Below are positions 56,369-63,959 of a DNA stretch of 64,000 nt, piece by piece. A program made the position numbers and the translations under genes. The notes beneath the pieces are model-generated. The model had not been told where the DNA came from, made no database searches, and saw only the letters and a program-made list of their open reading frames with translations. Within the stretch, counting starts at the first letter, position 1. Every line of letters starts with the position of its first letter. The DNA is from Methylotenera sp. (GTDB lineage Bacteria; Pseudomonadota; Gammaproteobacteria; Burkholderiales; Methylophilaceae): the NCBI RefSeq assembly GCF_029946165.1, contig NZ_JAQSDZ010000001.1, positions 62,001 through 126,000 on the forward strand. The letters are read 5' to 3'.

Positions 56369-57736
56369 CTAAGTTCGTTGCGTTAATCGAATTTTGACAC
56401 CGTTTTCTGGGCGTATCGTTACTCGCCCTACCGCATGCGGCACATGCTCAGTAACAGCATGTATTTTATATTGCCTTACTAAACTTGCTAAAATTAAAAT
56501 TGCTTCTTGAATTGCAAATGTCTGGCCTGTACAAACTCGCGGACCCTTGCTAAATGGAATATAGGCGCATTTTTCAGACTCTTTACCCTCAACTGTATCA
56601 AATCGCTCAGGCTCAAAATTATGCGCATTTTTCCAATAATCTTCATTACGCTGAATTAGCCACGGTGAAATGACTAAGGCTGCCCCAGCTTTTATTTCCT
56701 TATCACGCATACAATGATTTTCAGTAGCTTCTCTTGTAAAAAACCCCACAGGAGGATAAAGACGCAACGCTTCTTTAAATACATTATTGACTGTACTCAG
56801 TTTTTTTATATGCTCAAACTCTAGTGATTGCCCATTTGTCACTGCTTGAATTTCTTCGTACATTTTCATCTGTAAATCTGGGCAGTTGGAAATTAAATAC
56901 ATAGACCATGTAAGTGCGCTCGCTGAAGTCTCATGTCCAGCAAGAAACAACATGCAAATCTGATCAACCATTTCATCATAACTAAAGCTATCTTGATCTT
57001 CAGGATCAACCGCCTCCATAATGCCAGCTAAAATATCGTTATGCTGGTGTGCATTTTCATCATCCTTTTCGCGATAGCGCTTAGCTATTACATCGGCAAT
57101 CACTGGACGAATTTTATTTGCAGCTAGATTACTCGCTCTTTTAGCAAAGAATGAGGGTAACCAATATATCTTTAGCATAAAAGCTCGCTGGGCTTGTCGC
57201 TGAAATTCGTTAAAAGCTTTAAAAGTCAACTCTGCACTAGCAGCATCTAATTTTTGTGAAAGTATAGTGCGAAAAATAATGTCCGCAGTAATGTGCGTCA
57301 TTTCAGTATCAATTTCAAAAGCTTTGTCGTTTGCCTGACTATCTAGTCGATTTAGCATGTCAGCTATTGCATCTATCATCAAAGGGAATACGAGTTTGAG
57401 TCGCGCCTGACCAAATCCAGCATCCACCAAACGACGTTGTCTTTCCCATACTTTACCATTGGTTGTAAATATGCTGTTACCAAGAAGCGGCTTAAGAATT
57501 TGGTGCATGATCCAATGTTTAGGATATTTTTTTGGTTCATCAACTAGAATACGCTTAATAAGACTTGGATCATTCACCATAAACACTTCTAAACCTGGCT
57601 GCTTAATCTGCCCCATTTTCATTCTATAACTTTTTTCAAATAGCACTTCTAACCAAGAGCGACTACCACGAATGAAGCGCAAGATGAATGATGTTTTATT
57701 TTTATGCGGCTTTGGGTAGGATGGTTGAAAAGTCAT
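56369..57736 (-). CDS. Cytochrome P450
   Basis: A 455-residue P450. It has the I-helix oxygen-binding motif LFLAGHETSASALTWSMYLI, the K-helix ExxR in FKEALRLYPPVGFFTREATE, a PERF-like FEPERFD and the haem loop FSKGPRVCTGQTFAIQEA with the ligand Cys near residue 404. There is no membrane anchor, so it is likely soluble and served by a separate ferredoxin/reductase that is not in the window. Its substrate is unknown; lipid or fatty-acid hydroxylation is one possibility given the adjacent membrane hydrolase. It starts 20 bases after the hydrolase gene ends, suggesting co-transcription. Confidence 0.92.
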   Translation of the reverse strand: MTFQPSYPKPHKNKTSFILRFIRGSRSWLEVLFEKSYRMKMGQIKQPGLEVFMVNDPSLIKRILVDEPKKYPKHWIMHQILKPLLGNSIFTTNGKVWERQRRLVDAGFGQARLKLVFPLMIDAIADMLNRLDSQANDKAFEIDTEMTHITADIIFRTILSQKLDAASAELTFKAFNEFQRQAQRAFMLKIYWLPSFFAKRASNLAANKIRPVIADVIAKRYREKDDENAHQHNDILAGIMEAVDPEDQDSFSYDEMVDQICMLFLAGHETSASALTWSMYLISNCPDLQMKMYEEIQAVTNGQSLEFEHIKKLSTVNNVFKEALRLYPPVGFFTREATENHCMRDKEIKAGAALVISPWLIQRNEDYWKNAHNFEPERFDTVEGKESEKCAYIPFSKGPRVCTGQTFAIQEAILILASLVRQYKIHAVTEHVPHAVGRVTIRPENGVKIRLTQRT

Positions 57737-57755
57737 ATAGTTACTTTATTAATGG

Positions 57756-58928
57756 TTATTCTGAAAAGCACAAACGACTAGACCCTGCCGTTAACAGGAA
57801 ATAATCATAATCGGTTTGATATTCACTCGACATTAAGTACTGGAAATGCAGGCGCAACTTATTACGCTTAAGGCGTTTATATTGTTCAGGTGAAAACATC
57901 TTAAAAGGCCGCACAATCTGTTGCTTAGGCCACCTTGCCATAGAAGAATCAATACCTGAAGCCTTAATAGGGTCAACTTGAGAAAAGCAAAGTGCATCTG
58001 CACGTGCCACCATGTCTAACCAGGCAACATCAGGATGCTCAGCCAAGGTTTTTAAGTCATGCCGAAATGCCTCTGCACTTGGGATTAGGCTTAGCAATGG
58101 AATGCATTGCCCCAAAGTGACCAGCGATAAATTAAGCTTTTCAGCCGACTGTTCTAATGCTCGCGCCACTACGGATACGGCGACGATACTGCCTACACTA
58201 TGACCAATAACAATCACTTCATCACACGGTGAATTATTTTGATCTTGCACAATAATGTCTGCAAACGCTTTAATTCTTGCATTCAACTTATCAGGGGTTG
58301 ATTCACCCCAAAAATATACAAATAGGTAAGTTCTAAGTAACCACAAAACACCAAGGCGATCGGCCAACTTCAATCCCATCCAGAAGCATGCAAGCATGGC
58401 AAGCAAACTCACCATCGCTGTAACCACTGGAGGAGCGCCTACACTTGCGACTAGAATTACCGAGATTCCACCAAAGATTATAGAAAGCAGCGCGGTTATG
58501 AAAAGAAATGCTACCGGATATATTCCGCTATAGAAAGGTCCGCGGTAAAGTTTACGAATGCGCCCTAATGCGCCACAGTCTATAAATCTGGCATAGCCTT
58601 TAATGGTCAGAGCCACCAGCCTCAGGCCATTTGTTTCCCAATGCTGACGAACTATATCATCCCAGCCTAGGAATCGATAATCAGTGTTTACTGTATGCTG
58701 GTGATAGTCGGATTTAATCACCCACGAATGTTGATGAGATGAAACCTTATGACGAGGACCGACCTCAATATGATTACCAGTCTTAGTACCCTGCTTTAGC
58801 GCCTCATCCTTGTACAATCGATGATAAAACGAAGCACCCCTAGGATCGAACCCACCGATGTAATAGACCCTTCTTTTACTTACCGGCATCTTTTGTGCAT
58901 TTGCAGCATCTTTAAGAAAATTATTCAT
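57756..58928 (-). CDS. Membrane-anchored alpha/beta hydrolase-like protein
   Basis: A 390-residue protein. The N-terminal RRVYYIGGFDPRGASFYHRL resembles the start of an alpha/beta hydrolase. Two or three hydrophobic helices lie near residues 135-185 (YPVAFLFITALLSIIFGGIS, VSLLAMLACFWMGLKLAD). The nucleophile elbow GHSVGS with its strand (VIVIGHSVGSIVAVSVVARA) is near residue 245. The fold is inserted into a membrane anchor, so the substrate is probably lipidic. The ATG overlaps the stop of the upstream small gene by 4 bases (ATGA). Confidence 0.72.
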   Translation of the reverse strand: MNNFLKDAANAQKMPVSKRRVYYIGGFDPRGASFYHRLYKDEALKQGTKTGNHIEVGPRHKVSSHQHSWVIKSDYHQHTVNTDYRFLGWDDIVRQHWETNGLRLVALTIKGYARFIDCGALGRIRKLYRGPFYSGIYPVAFLFITALLSIIFGGISVILVASVGAPPVVTAMVSLLAMLACFWMGLKLADRLGVLWLLRTYLFVYFWGESTPDKLNARIKAFADIIVQDQNNSPCDEVIVIGHSVGSIVAVSVVARALEQSAEKLNLSLVTLGQCIPLLSLIPSAEAFRHDLKTLAEHPDVAWLDMVARADALCFSQVDPIKASGIDSSMARWPKQQIVRPFKMFSPEQYKRLKRNKLRLHFQYLMSSEYQTDYDYFLLTAGSSRLCFSE

Positions 58929-59281
58929 TTGATGGTTCTGTGCTGCAAGCCTTTACTTAGCACAAGATCTACAATTGGCTGCTCGCGTTTGTTAGCACGA
59001 TGACAATGGTCTTTTTGAAAATGGTCAGTAATCCAGATGACTCTTTTAGCCCATGACTGATGTCGCTCCCTCCAGGCGTGAGACGATACAGACTCCCAGG
59101 CATGGCCATTAAACAGTGTTGCATTAACAAAATGATCCAGCGCCCTCACACCAGCACGCCCTCTATCAGTTCTACCAAAAAAACCGACATATACGATAAG
59201 TACGTAACCTGATACAGCAAGCGGAACTATCGCTGTCATCAAAACAAACCCAGCCAGCCTTTCTTTTAACCCATCAAACAT
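58925..59281 (-). CDS. Small membrane protein of the P450 operon
   Basis: A 118-residue protein with one to two hydrophobic segments near residues 12-34 (FVLMTAIVPLAVSGYVLIVY) and a long cytoplasmic, His/Arg-rich tail (HAWRERHQSWAKRVIWITDH). No family recognised. Its start overlaps the stop of an upstream small frame (ATGTTTGA), and its stop overlaps the next ATG, which places it firmly in one operon with the hydrolase and P450. Confidence 0.65.
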   Translation of the reverse strand: MFDGLKERLAGFVLMTAIVPLAVSGYVLIVYVGFFGRTDRGRAGVRALDHFVNATLFNGHAWESVSSHAWRERHQSWAKRVIWITDHFQKDHCHRANKREQPIVDLVLSKGLQHRTIK

Positions 59282-59492
59282 TTATAGATTCCATCAAATT
59301 ATTTAATGAAGCAATTTTACCATTCAACATGTGTTGGCGCCGTTTTAAAACTAATGATTTCAAGACATACGTGCCGGCTGAATTTTGACCAAGTAATCCA
59401 CGTATCCTGCTTAATTTATGAGCATCAATATTTTGTATGGGCTGATCATTAGCCAGATTTACGTGACGTTTTCTATTTTTGATCGTGCTTTT
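59274..59492 (-). CDS. Small gene with unclear start, overlapping a duplicated segment
   Basis: The frame ending at 59274 reads NDQPIQNIDAHKLSRIRGLL then GQNSAGTYVLKSLVLKRRQH and ends MLNGKIASLNNLMESINV. It is open for 72 codons, but has no ATG, GTG or TTG near its 5' end, so the start is missing or non-standard. Its stop overlaps the next gene's ATG (ATGTTTGA), which supports a real coding past. A second, truncated copy of its 5' part lies at 61881-62020 immediately after the zinc-finger gene, showing that the two genes were once adjacent. Confidence 0.4.
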   Translation of the reverse strand, partial: KSTIKNRKRHVNLANDQPIQNIDAHKLSRIRGLLGQNSAGTYVLKSLVLKRRQHMLNGKIASLNNLMESINV

Positions 59493-59503
59493 TTAAGGCT
59501 TTG
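59362..59503. repeat. 140-bp direct repeat, left copy
   Basis: About 97% identical by eye to 61881-62020, in the same orientation; the differences are a 2-base indel near the left end and single changes at two positions. It contains the end of the zinc-finger gene's coding region and the 5' part of the small gene downstream of it. Confidence 0.9.
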
Positions 59504-59624
59504 TCACGCTAACACAAAAGCGAGGTAATCACATGGATAAAGTCAAGTTTTTGTTGGGCCTACTGATCGACGATGGCCTTGATGTCAAATTGAGTATGCG
59601 ATGTGTGCATGATTACACTTGGCG

Positions 59625-60119
59625 TTATGATTTTGCTTTAGTGATTTTATGAAAACGCCCTGCTTGATCATGAGCTTCGGTTAACAGTTTATTCCAATCA
59701 TCTGGCGGATGCCCGCTTTTTAGCATCTTGCTAAATAGCCGATATGCATCATTGCTGCTCTCGTAGGCTCTTTTCGTGTCCTCGTCGTTAACCCATACAT
59801 ATACAATTACTTTGCTTTGTGCATGGTAACGAAAGAACAAACGGTATTGCTGAAAGAATTTGGCGCGGAACCAATGCTTGTAATCATCGCCGATAGTATC
59901 GCCTTGTCTGCATTCAGCTCGGCTTGGTTCTTGTGGTATATCTTCGAATGCCAACTTTGCAATGGCGGCCAGTCGCTTGCTTGCGTTCTTATTTTGATAG
60001 TTGTCAGGATGCTTTTTCTTGAGAGATTCTACCTGTTGAATAAGTCCCTCAATCTGATTAATGAACAACGGATGCGCAAAGATCGTCCATCCATTAACGA
60101 CCAGCTGGGGATCGCTCAT
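59625..60119 (-). CDS. yhaV: YhaV-type toxin
   Basis: A 164-residue RelE-like ribonuclease. LVVNGWTIFAHPLFINQIEG, then KRLAAIAKLAFEDIPQEPSR and HWFRAKFFQQYRLFFRYHAQ with VIVYVWVNDEDTKRAYESSN are the YhaV family pattern along the full length. It follows the PrlF antitoxin gene by 20 bases. Confidence 0.93.
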   Translation of the reverse strand: MSDPQLVVNGWTIFAHPLFINQIEGLIQQVESLKKKHPDNYQNKNASKRLAAIAKLAFEDIPQEPSRAECRQGDTIGDDYKHWFRAKFFQQYRLFFRYHAQSKVIVYVWVNDEDTKRAYESSNDAYRLFSKMLKSGHPPDDWNKLLTEAHDQAGRFHKITKAKS

Positions 60120-60139
60120 TCGTCGTCAGCAGACAAAGG

Positions 60140-60448
60140 CTAATTAAGATTGACTTTAACATTGCCTGCTAATGATTGAATACGGCAAACCAAGCCACCG
60201 TCGATTGATTGAAGGTGCTGAGGATTGTTCGTGATGTCACGAGCAAGAAAGCCCAAGAAGTTACCAAGCACTGGGTCATCTTCCAAGGGATCAGCAGTGC
60301 GAGTTAACACAACATCACCACTAGGGCGAATCGTGAAGTGGATCTTGTCGCGCTTTTGTAATTTTAGTACTCGACGAACAGCTTCCGGCACCGTTGTTTG
60401 ATATCGGTCAGTAAGAGTGGAATCAACTTCAAGTGTGGCGGTGTTCAT
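60140..60448 (-). CDS. prlF: PrlF-type antitoxin
   Basis: A 102-residue SpoVT/AbrB-fold protein starting MNTATLEVDSTLTDRYQTTV; the following PEAVRRVLKLQKRDKIHFTI and the acidic DPLEDDPVLGNFLGFLARDI match PrlF/SohA. I chose ATG 60448 over an upstream in-frame start (60505) because the family N-terminus begins there. It neutralises YhaV and represses the operon. Confidence 0.92.
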   Translation of the reverse strand: MNTATLEVDSTLTDRYQTTVPEAVRRVLKLQKRDKIHFTIRPSGDVVLTRTADPLEDDPVLGNFLGFLARDITNNPQHLQSIDGGLVCRIQSLAGNVKVNLN

Positions 60449-60571
60449 AACATCTCCAGTTCGGTAGTTTTTTAAAATGGTAATGCATTTGCATTGCCAT
60501 ATCAATCAACGGTTAGTAACAACTCGCTCTCTAACCCTTGCCAATTTGTAATCGCTCAATTACAATAAAAC

Positions 60572-60868
60572 ATGTATATTATTAAACGCACCTTAGAATT
60601 CGATGCTTGGCTTAATAGCCTTAAAGATAACGTAACACGCATTCGGCTTGCGCGCAGACTTGATAAAGCGCAACGTGGCAACCTTGGTGACGTTAAGCCT
60701 GTAGGCGAAGGTGTTGTTGAAATGCGCGAGCATTTTGGGGCTGGCTGGCGTATGTATTTTATTCAGCATGGGGATGTGTTAATTGTCATGCTAGGTGGCG
60801 GCGATAAATCTAACCAAAGTGCTGATATTACGAAGTCAATTCAATTATCAAAAAATATTGAAGATTAA
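60572..60868 (+). CDS. RelE/ParE-superfamily toxin (addiction-module killer type)
   Basis: A 98-residue toxin: TLEFDAWLNSLKDNVTRIRL, then ARRLDKAQRGNLGDVKPVGE and GVVEMREHFGAGWRMYFIQH with VLIVMLGGGDKSNQSADI is the putative killer/Gp49 subfamily. It is divergently arranged to the PrlF/YhaV pair and 17 bases upstream of its antitoxin. Confidence 0.92.
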   Translation: MYIIKRTLEFDAWLNSLKDNVTRIRLARRLDKAQRGNLGDVKPVGEGVVEMREHFGAGWRMYFIQHGDVLIVMLGGGDKSNQSADITKSIQLSKNIED

Positions 60869-60885
60869 ACCTAGAGGATAAAACC

Positions 60886-61182
60886 ATGACCAACAAAATT
60901 AAAATTGCAGATTTACCAGAATTTGATATGGCGGAACATATTAAAACCGAAGCGGATATCGCTGCCTATCTTAATATCGTACTTGAAGAAGGCGATGCGT
61001 CAGAGCTTGCCCATGCACTTGGTATTATTGCTCGCGCAAAAGGCATGGCAGATATTGCACAAAAAAGCGGTATCACACGCGAGGCTCTATACAAAGCATT
61101 GCGTCCCAACGCACATCCCCGATTTGATACAGTGAACAAAGTAATGCATGCGATGGGGGTTAAACTGCATGCCTCAGTTTAG
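60886..61182 (+). CDS. HigA-like antitoxin (addiction-module antidote type)
   Basis: A 98-residue helix-turn-helix protein: LPEFDMAEHIKTEADIAAYL, then ALGIIARAKGMADIAQKSGI and TREALYKALRPNAHPRFDTV is the putative antidote subfamily that pairs with the toxin just upstream. Confidence 0.92.
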   Translation: MTNKIKIADLPEFDMAEHIKTEADIAAYLNIVLEEGDASELAHALGIIARAKGMADIAQKSGITREALYKALRPNAHPRFDTVNKVMHAMGVKLHASV

Positions 61183-61271
61183 AAAAACTGTCCTGAACAA
61201 CGGGGTCCACCCATCCAGAAATACGGAAAACGTGGTCAGTTCTAACGAAAAACGGGGTCAGCTCTAACATT

Positions 61272-61799
61272 TCAACATACCCTTAAGTCTCGCCTCGCAC
61301 CCCCGCACCCCCGCACTGCGCGGCTTACTGTCATGTAGTGAACCCCAAAATGCTCACCAATCTCTGCCATTGTATAAGCGCCAGTCCGGTAAGCCTGAGC
61401 CATTGCCGTATCGCGATCTGGGTGGTGTGTCAGATATTCGTCCAGTGACAAGGCAACTGATTTTTGATGCGCCTTTGATACTTCGCGTAGCGTTTCGCCT
61501 TCACGGTATTGACTATGATGATTTTTCACAAATGCGTCATCGCCAAGCAATAGTTGATGACGGGCGCTTTGCAAGGGGCTTGCCACTCCCCTACCCGACA
61601 TAACAAATTCGCGATAGCCAAGTAGTGCATTGCTCCGTTCAGTGCCGAATTGACCAAGCAACCAATCCATATCCAGCCACACGGGTGCAGCTTCATGTCC
61701 TGTGACGATGGGGTAGCTGCTCCAGAGCCAATCTTCGAGGATATTCACCATGTTGGCGCGAAGCGGGTTCAACACGATATAGCGCGACAGTTCCAGCAA
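61272..61799 (-). pseudogene. REP-associated tyrosine transposase, C-terminal fragment
   Basis: 175 residues starting MLELSRYIVLNPLRANMVNI, the conserved middle of the RAYT (Y1_Tnp/IS200-like) family, followed by WLWSSYPIVTGHEAAPVWLD and a C-terminal helix-turn-helix (TMAEIGEHFGVHYMTVSRAV). The N-terminal HUH nuclease part is missing: the frame is cut at about 61800 by an IS21-like end. It cannot be active. The tandem GGGGTCAG segments at 61230-61260 flank it. Confidence 0.85.
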
Positions 61800-61877
61800 A
61801 TATGTGGCTTTTTTACGTGATTATAGGTGGCCTTTTTGGATGATTATGGGTGGCTCTTTTGGGCGAGAATACGCAAT
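61800..61877. mobile_element. IS21-family-like terminal repeats (remnant)
   Basis: GTGGCTTTTTTACGTGATTA, then GGTGGCCTTTTTGGATGATT and GGTGGCTCTTTTGGGCGAG form three spaced GTGGC-TTTT units, the multiple-repeat end pattern of IS21-type elements. No istA/istB is present. The remnant separates the RAYT fragment from the right copy of the 140-bp repeat. Confidence 0.6.
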
Positions 61878-61880
61878 TTA

Positions 61881-62020
61881 AAGACATACTGCGGCTGAAT
61901 TTTGACCAAGTAATCCACGTATACTGCTTAATTTATGAGCATCAATATTTTGTATGGGCTGATCATTAGCCAGATTTACGTGACGTTTTCAATTTTTGAT
62001 CGTGCTTTTTTAAGGCTTTG
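61881..62020. repeat. 140-bp direct repeat, right copy
   Basis: Same orientation and nearly identical to 59362-59503. It begins 4 bases after the IS21-like end and runs into the coding end of the zinc-finger gene, so the small downstream gene is truncated here. Confidence 0.9.
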
Positions 62021-63300
62021 GCAACATTTTGTCTCGAAATTTTAGTTCCAGCAGCTGTAAGAATTTTGCTGATTTCAGCTAGATTAGTTGTTTTATCTGG
62101 ATACAGTTCAAGAATTAAATCGATTGAATTTGATTTCCGGCCATCGGGTTTGAGGTTTTCTTCAGCGAAAAACCAATCTTCCGCATCTTCTAGCATGTAA
62201 ATTATCCAGAGAGGATATGTGGATTTTTCAGATTCATCATCCAATGCACATATAATTTGATTAGCAAATTTCTCCCAACTTGGAAACTTAACTGCCTCTG
62301 CCTGAAGTTTGTTACATACAAAGGGGAAGTTGATTTGCATCATTGCCTGCCAACGCGGCGCTACTTCAGCCCATTCCAAATCAAGAGTTTCCGTGATCAA
62401 CTCCTGAATTTCTGCAGCAATCCCCAGATAGTTACCTATAACTATCTCATGGGTCTTGGCACTTGATGCTTTACTATGCAAGCCAACACATACAGCTCTT
62501 CTTCTAGCCTGCCGCTGTGCTTTTGCTTCCCATAGTTCAGGCGGCAATGACTTTTGGGTCTTAACTCCAGCATCGCGCCTATGCTGATTTGTAACGTTGG
62601 TAGACCGCGCTAGACGGTTAGAAGTATGCTTAACACAAGGATATCTCCGAAAACAAACACTACACCACTTCAATTGCTCTCTTTGAGGCAGTTGTGGTGC
62701 GACTGAAGCCAAAGCTGAGATAAAATCCGAAATTAGGCCGAGAGTGGCACAAGTCATATCGAACACTTCCCTTTCGTCACGATCAAAACAAATTTCAGCG
62801 TAGACTTCCCCTACCTTGTTAATCATATTTACCAAGCGCTGATAACTTACCTTTTCATAATTCAAATACTTAGAAAGCGGGAAAGGATATCCCAATTGAT
62901 AAAATTGCGAATCTACAAATGATCCTTTTGGAAAGATCTTTCGAATTGCTGGGTCTGCCAACTCTTCAACCAACTCTTGAGTGGGGGTAAATCCGCGTGC
63001 GCATGTTCTACCAGGTGAATATTCCGAAAAGGCAATCCCCTTGGTTCTAATCATACCAGCAACGTTATTAACCGCTGTAATCATTAGCGGATTCGCACCA
63101 TAGCAATCAGCCAAGATTGCATCGAATTGATTAAGTACGTAATCAATTCGATTTTGTTTACCTACTACTAAGGAAACATATTTGAATATCCGCCTACTGC
63201 CAGGTAATCGATAACTAGCCTCCAGTTTGGCTGCATCTCTAATCGACAATTGACGTTCTGCCTTAATTCCATTCATTTTTTGGCCTTTAGAATCTGTCAC
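61966..63300 (-). CDS. Unrecognised protein with a CX2CX5CX2H zinc-finger-like motif
   Basis: A 444-residue cytoplasmic protein; I recognise no family. Visible features: a basic N-terminus (a later start at Met9, 63276, is possible), and KWCSVCFRRYPCVKHTSN with Cys213, Cys216, Cys222 and His225 as a possible metal site. The Arg/Gln-rich segment EAKAQRQARRRAVCV lies near residues 258-272, and the helical C-terminus (ISKILTAAGTKISRQNVAKA) looks like a DNA-binding helix-turn-helix. The last 18 codons are duplicated 2.5 kb away. It is on the same strand as the P450 operon and next to an excisionase/integrase region. A transposon- or island-associated regulatory role is possible but unproven. Confidence 0.6.
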   Translation of the reverse strand: MTDSKGQKMNGIKAERQLSIRDAAKLEASYRLPGSRRIFKYVSLVVGKQNRIDYVLNQFDAILADCYGANPLMITAVNNVAGMIRTKGIAFSEYSPGRTCARGFTPTQELVEELADPAIRKIFPKGSFVDSQFYQLGYPFPLSKYLNYEKVSYQRLVNMINKVGEVYAEICFDRDEREVFDMTCATLGLISDFISALASVAPQLPQREQLKWCSVCFRRYPCVKHTSNRLARSTNVTNQHRRDAGVKTQKSLPPELWEAKAQRQARRRAVCVGLHSKASSAKTHEIVIGNYLGIAAEIQELITETLDLEWAEVAPRWQAMMQINFPFVCNKLQAEAVKFPSWEKFANQIICALDDESEKSTYPLWIIYMLEDAEDWFFAEENLKPDGRKSNSIDLILELYPDKTTNLAEISKILTAAGTKISRQNVAKALKKHDQKLKTSRKSG

Positions 63301-63406
63301 CCTATTTCCTAACTTTCTGCTTCGATTGTTATTTTTTTAACATATAGAATAAGTTCAATAAAACGCAATTTCGCTTTTATTTTAAACATTATAGAAAGAA
63401 ATACAT

Positions 63407-63559
63407 ATGAAAAAACCATTGCAAACAAATAATGAAAAGCCAATTACTGCAGCCATCCGAACGATGGGCTCCGGATCGGAGAATTTGATGGGGCATCCAG
63501 AACCATTGGATGATATTGAGGTTACACCAAAAAAATCTGCAATCATTAGCTTCTACTGA
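63407..63559 (+). CDS. Small leader gene of the right-edge integration module, probably frameshifted
   Basis: A 50-residue frame, MKKPLQTNNEKPITAAIRTM...EVTPKKSAIISFY. A run of seven A precedes its last codons. A one-base shift there opens a longer C-terminus (NLQSLASTELVDVKQLPGVDQ split by the shift) ending at 63599, where the next small ATG overlaps the stop (TAATG). I infer a frameshifted or slippage-read gene. No known family. Confidence 0.4.
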   Translation: MKKPLQTNNEKPITAAIRTMGSGSENLMGHPEPLDDIEVTPKKSAIISFY

Positions 63560-63598
63560 GTTAGTAGATGTTAAACAACTTCCTGGCGTAGACCAATA

Positions 63599-63688
63599 AT
63601 GTCCTTAAAAGAATCTGAAACTACTGTTCTAATGTCAGTCAGTCTTGGTTTTAAACCAAGCACAGAGTTCACACTAATAAATGGTTAA
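63599..63688 (+). CDS. Very small overlapping gene before the excisionase
   Basis: A 29-residue frame, MSLKESETTVLMSVSLGFKP...LING. Its ATG overlaps the stop of the shifted upstream frame (TAATG), and its own stop overlaps the excisionase ATG (ATGGTTAA). The serial overlaps suggest translational coupling. No function is known. Confidence 0.4.
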   Translation: MSLKESETTVLMSVSLGFKPSTEFTLING

Positions 63689-63959
63689 GTACGTCACTAT
63701 TAGCAAATTTCATGAGATGACGGGGTACACCGAGGATGCTATTCGGACTAAAATTCGTGATGGTGTTTGGTTCGAAAATAAAGTTTGGATCAAAGCTCTG
63801 GATGGAAGAATTTTAATTATTATTGAGGGGTATAACGAATGGGTGGAATTAGCACTGGCATCAAGGTGGCGTCCGCAACGAGCTATGAAATCGCCTTTAC
63901 CTACAAAGGTGTTAGGTGTCGAGAAAGGGTTAAACTCAAGCCCACTCCCGCTAACCTAA
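63681..63959 (+). CDS. Excisionase-like protein
   Basis: A 92-residue protein. VKYVTISKFHEMTGYTEDAI then RTKIRDGVWFENKVWIKALD and GRILIIIEGYNEWVE is the pattern of small MerR/Xis-like proteins encoded directly before integrases of the DUF3596 arm type. It overlaps the integrase reading frame by 121 bases, a known arrangement in such modules. Confidence 0.8.
   Translation: MVKYVTISKFHEMTGYTEDAIRTKIRDGVWFENKVWIKALDGRILIIIEGYNEWVELALASRWRPQRAMKSPLPTKVLGVEKGLNSSPLPLT

Noticed and set aside
59533-59652. Plus-strand frame of 39 codons (MDKVKFLLGLLIDDGLDVKL...) next to the left 140-bp repeat
   Set aside because: It is short, overlaps the yhaV 3' end antisense and matches no family; it could be the start of a gene lost at the junction, but the evidence is too thin to annotate.
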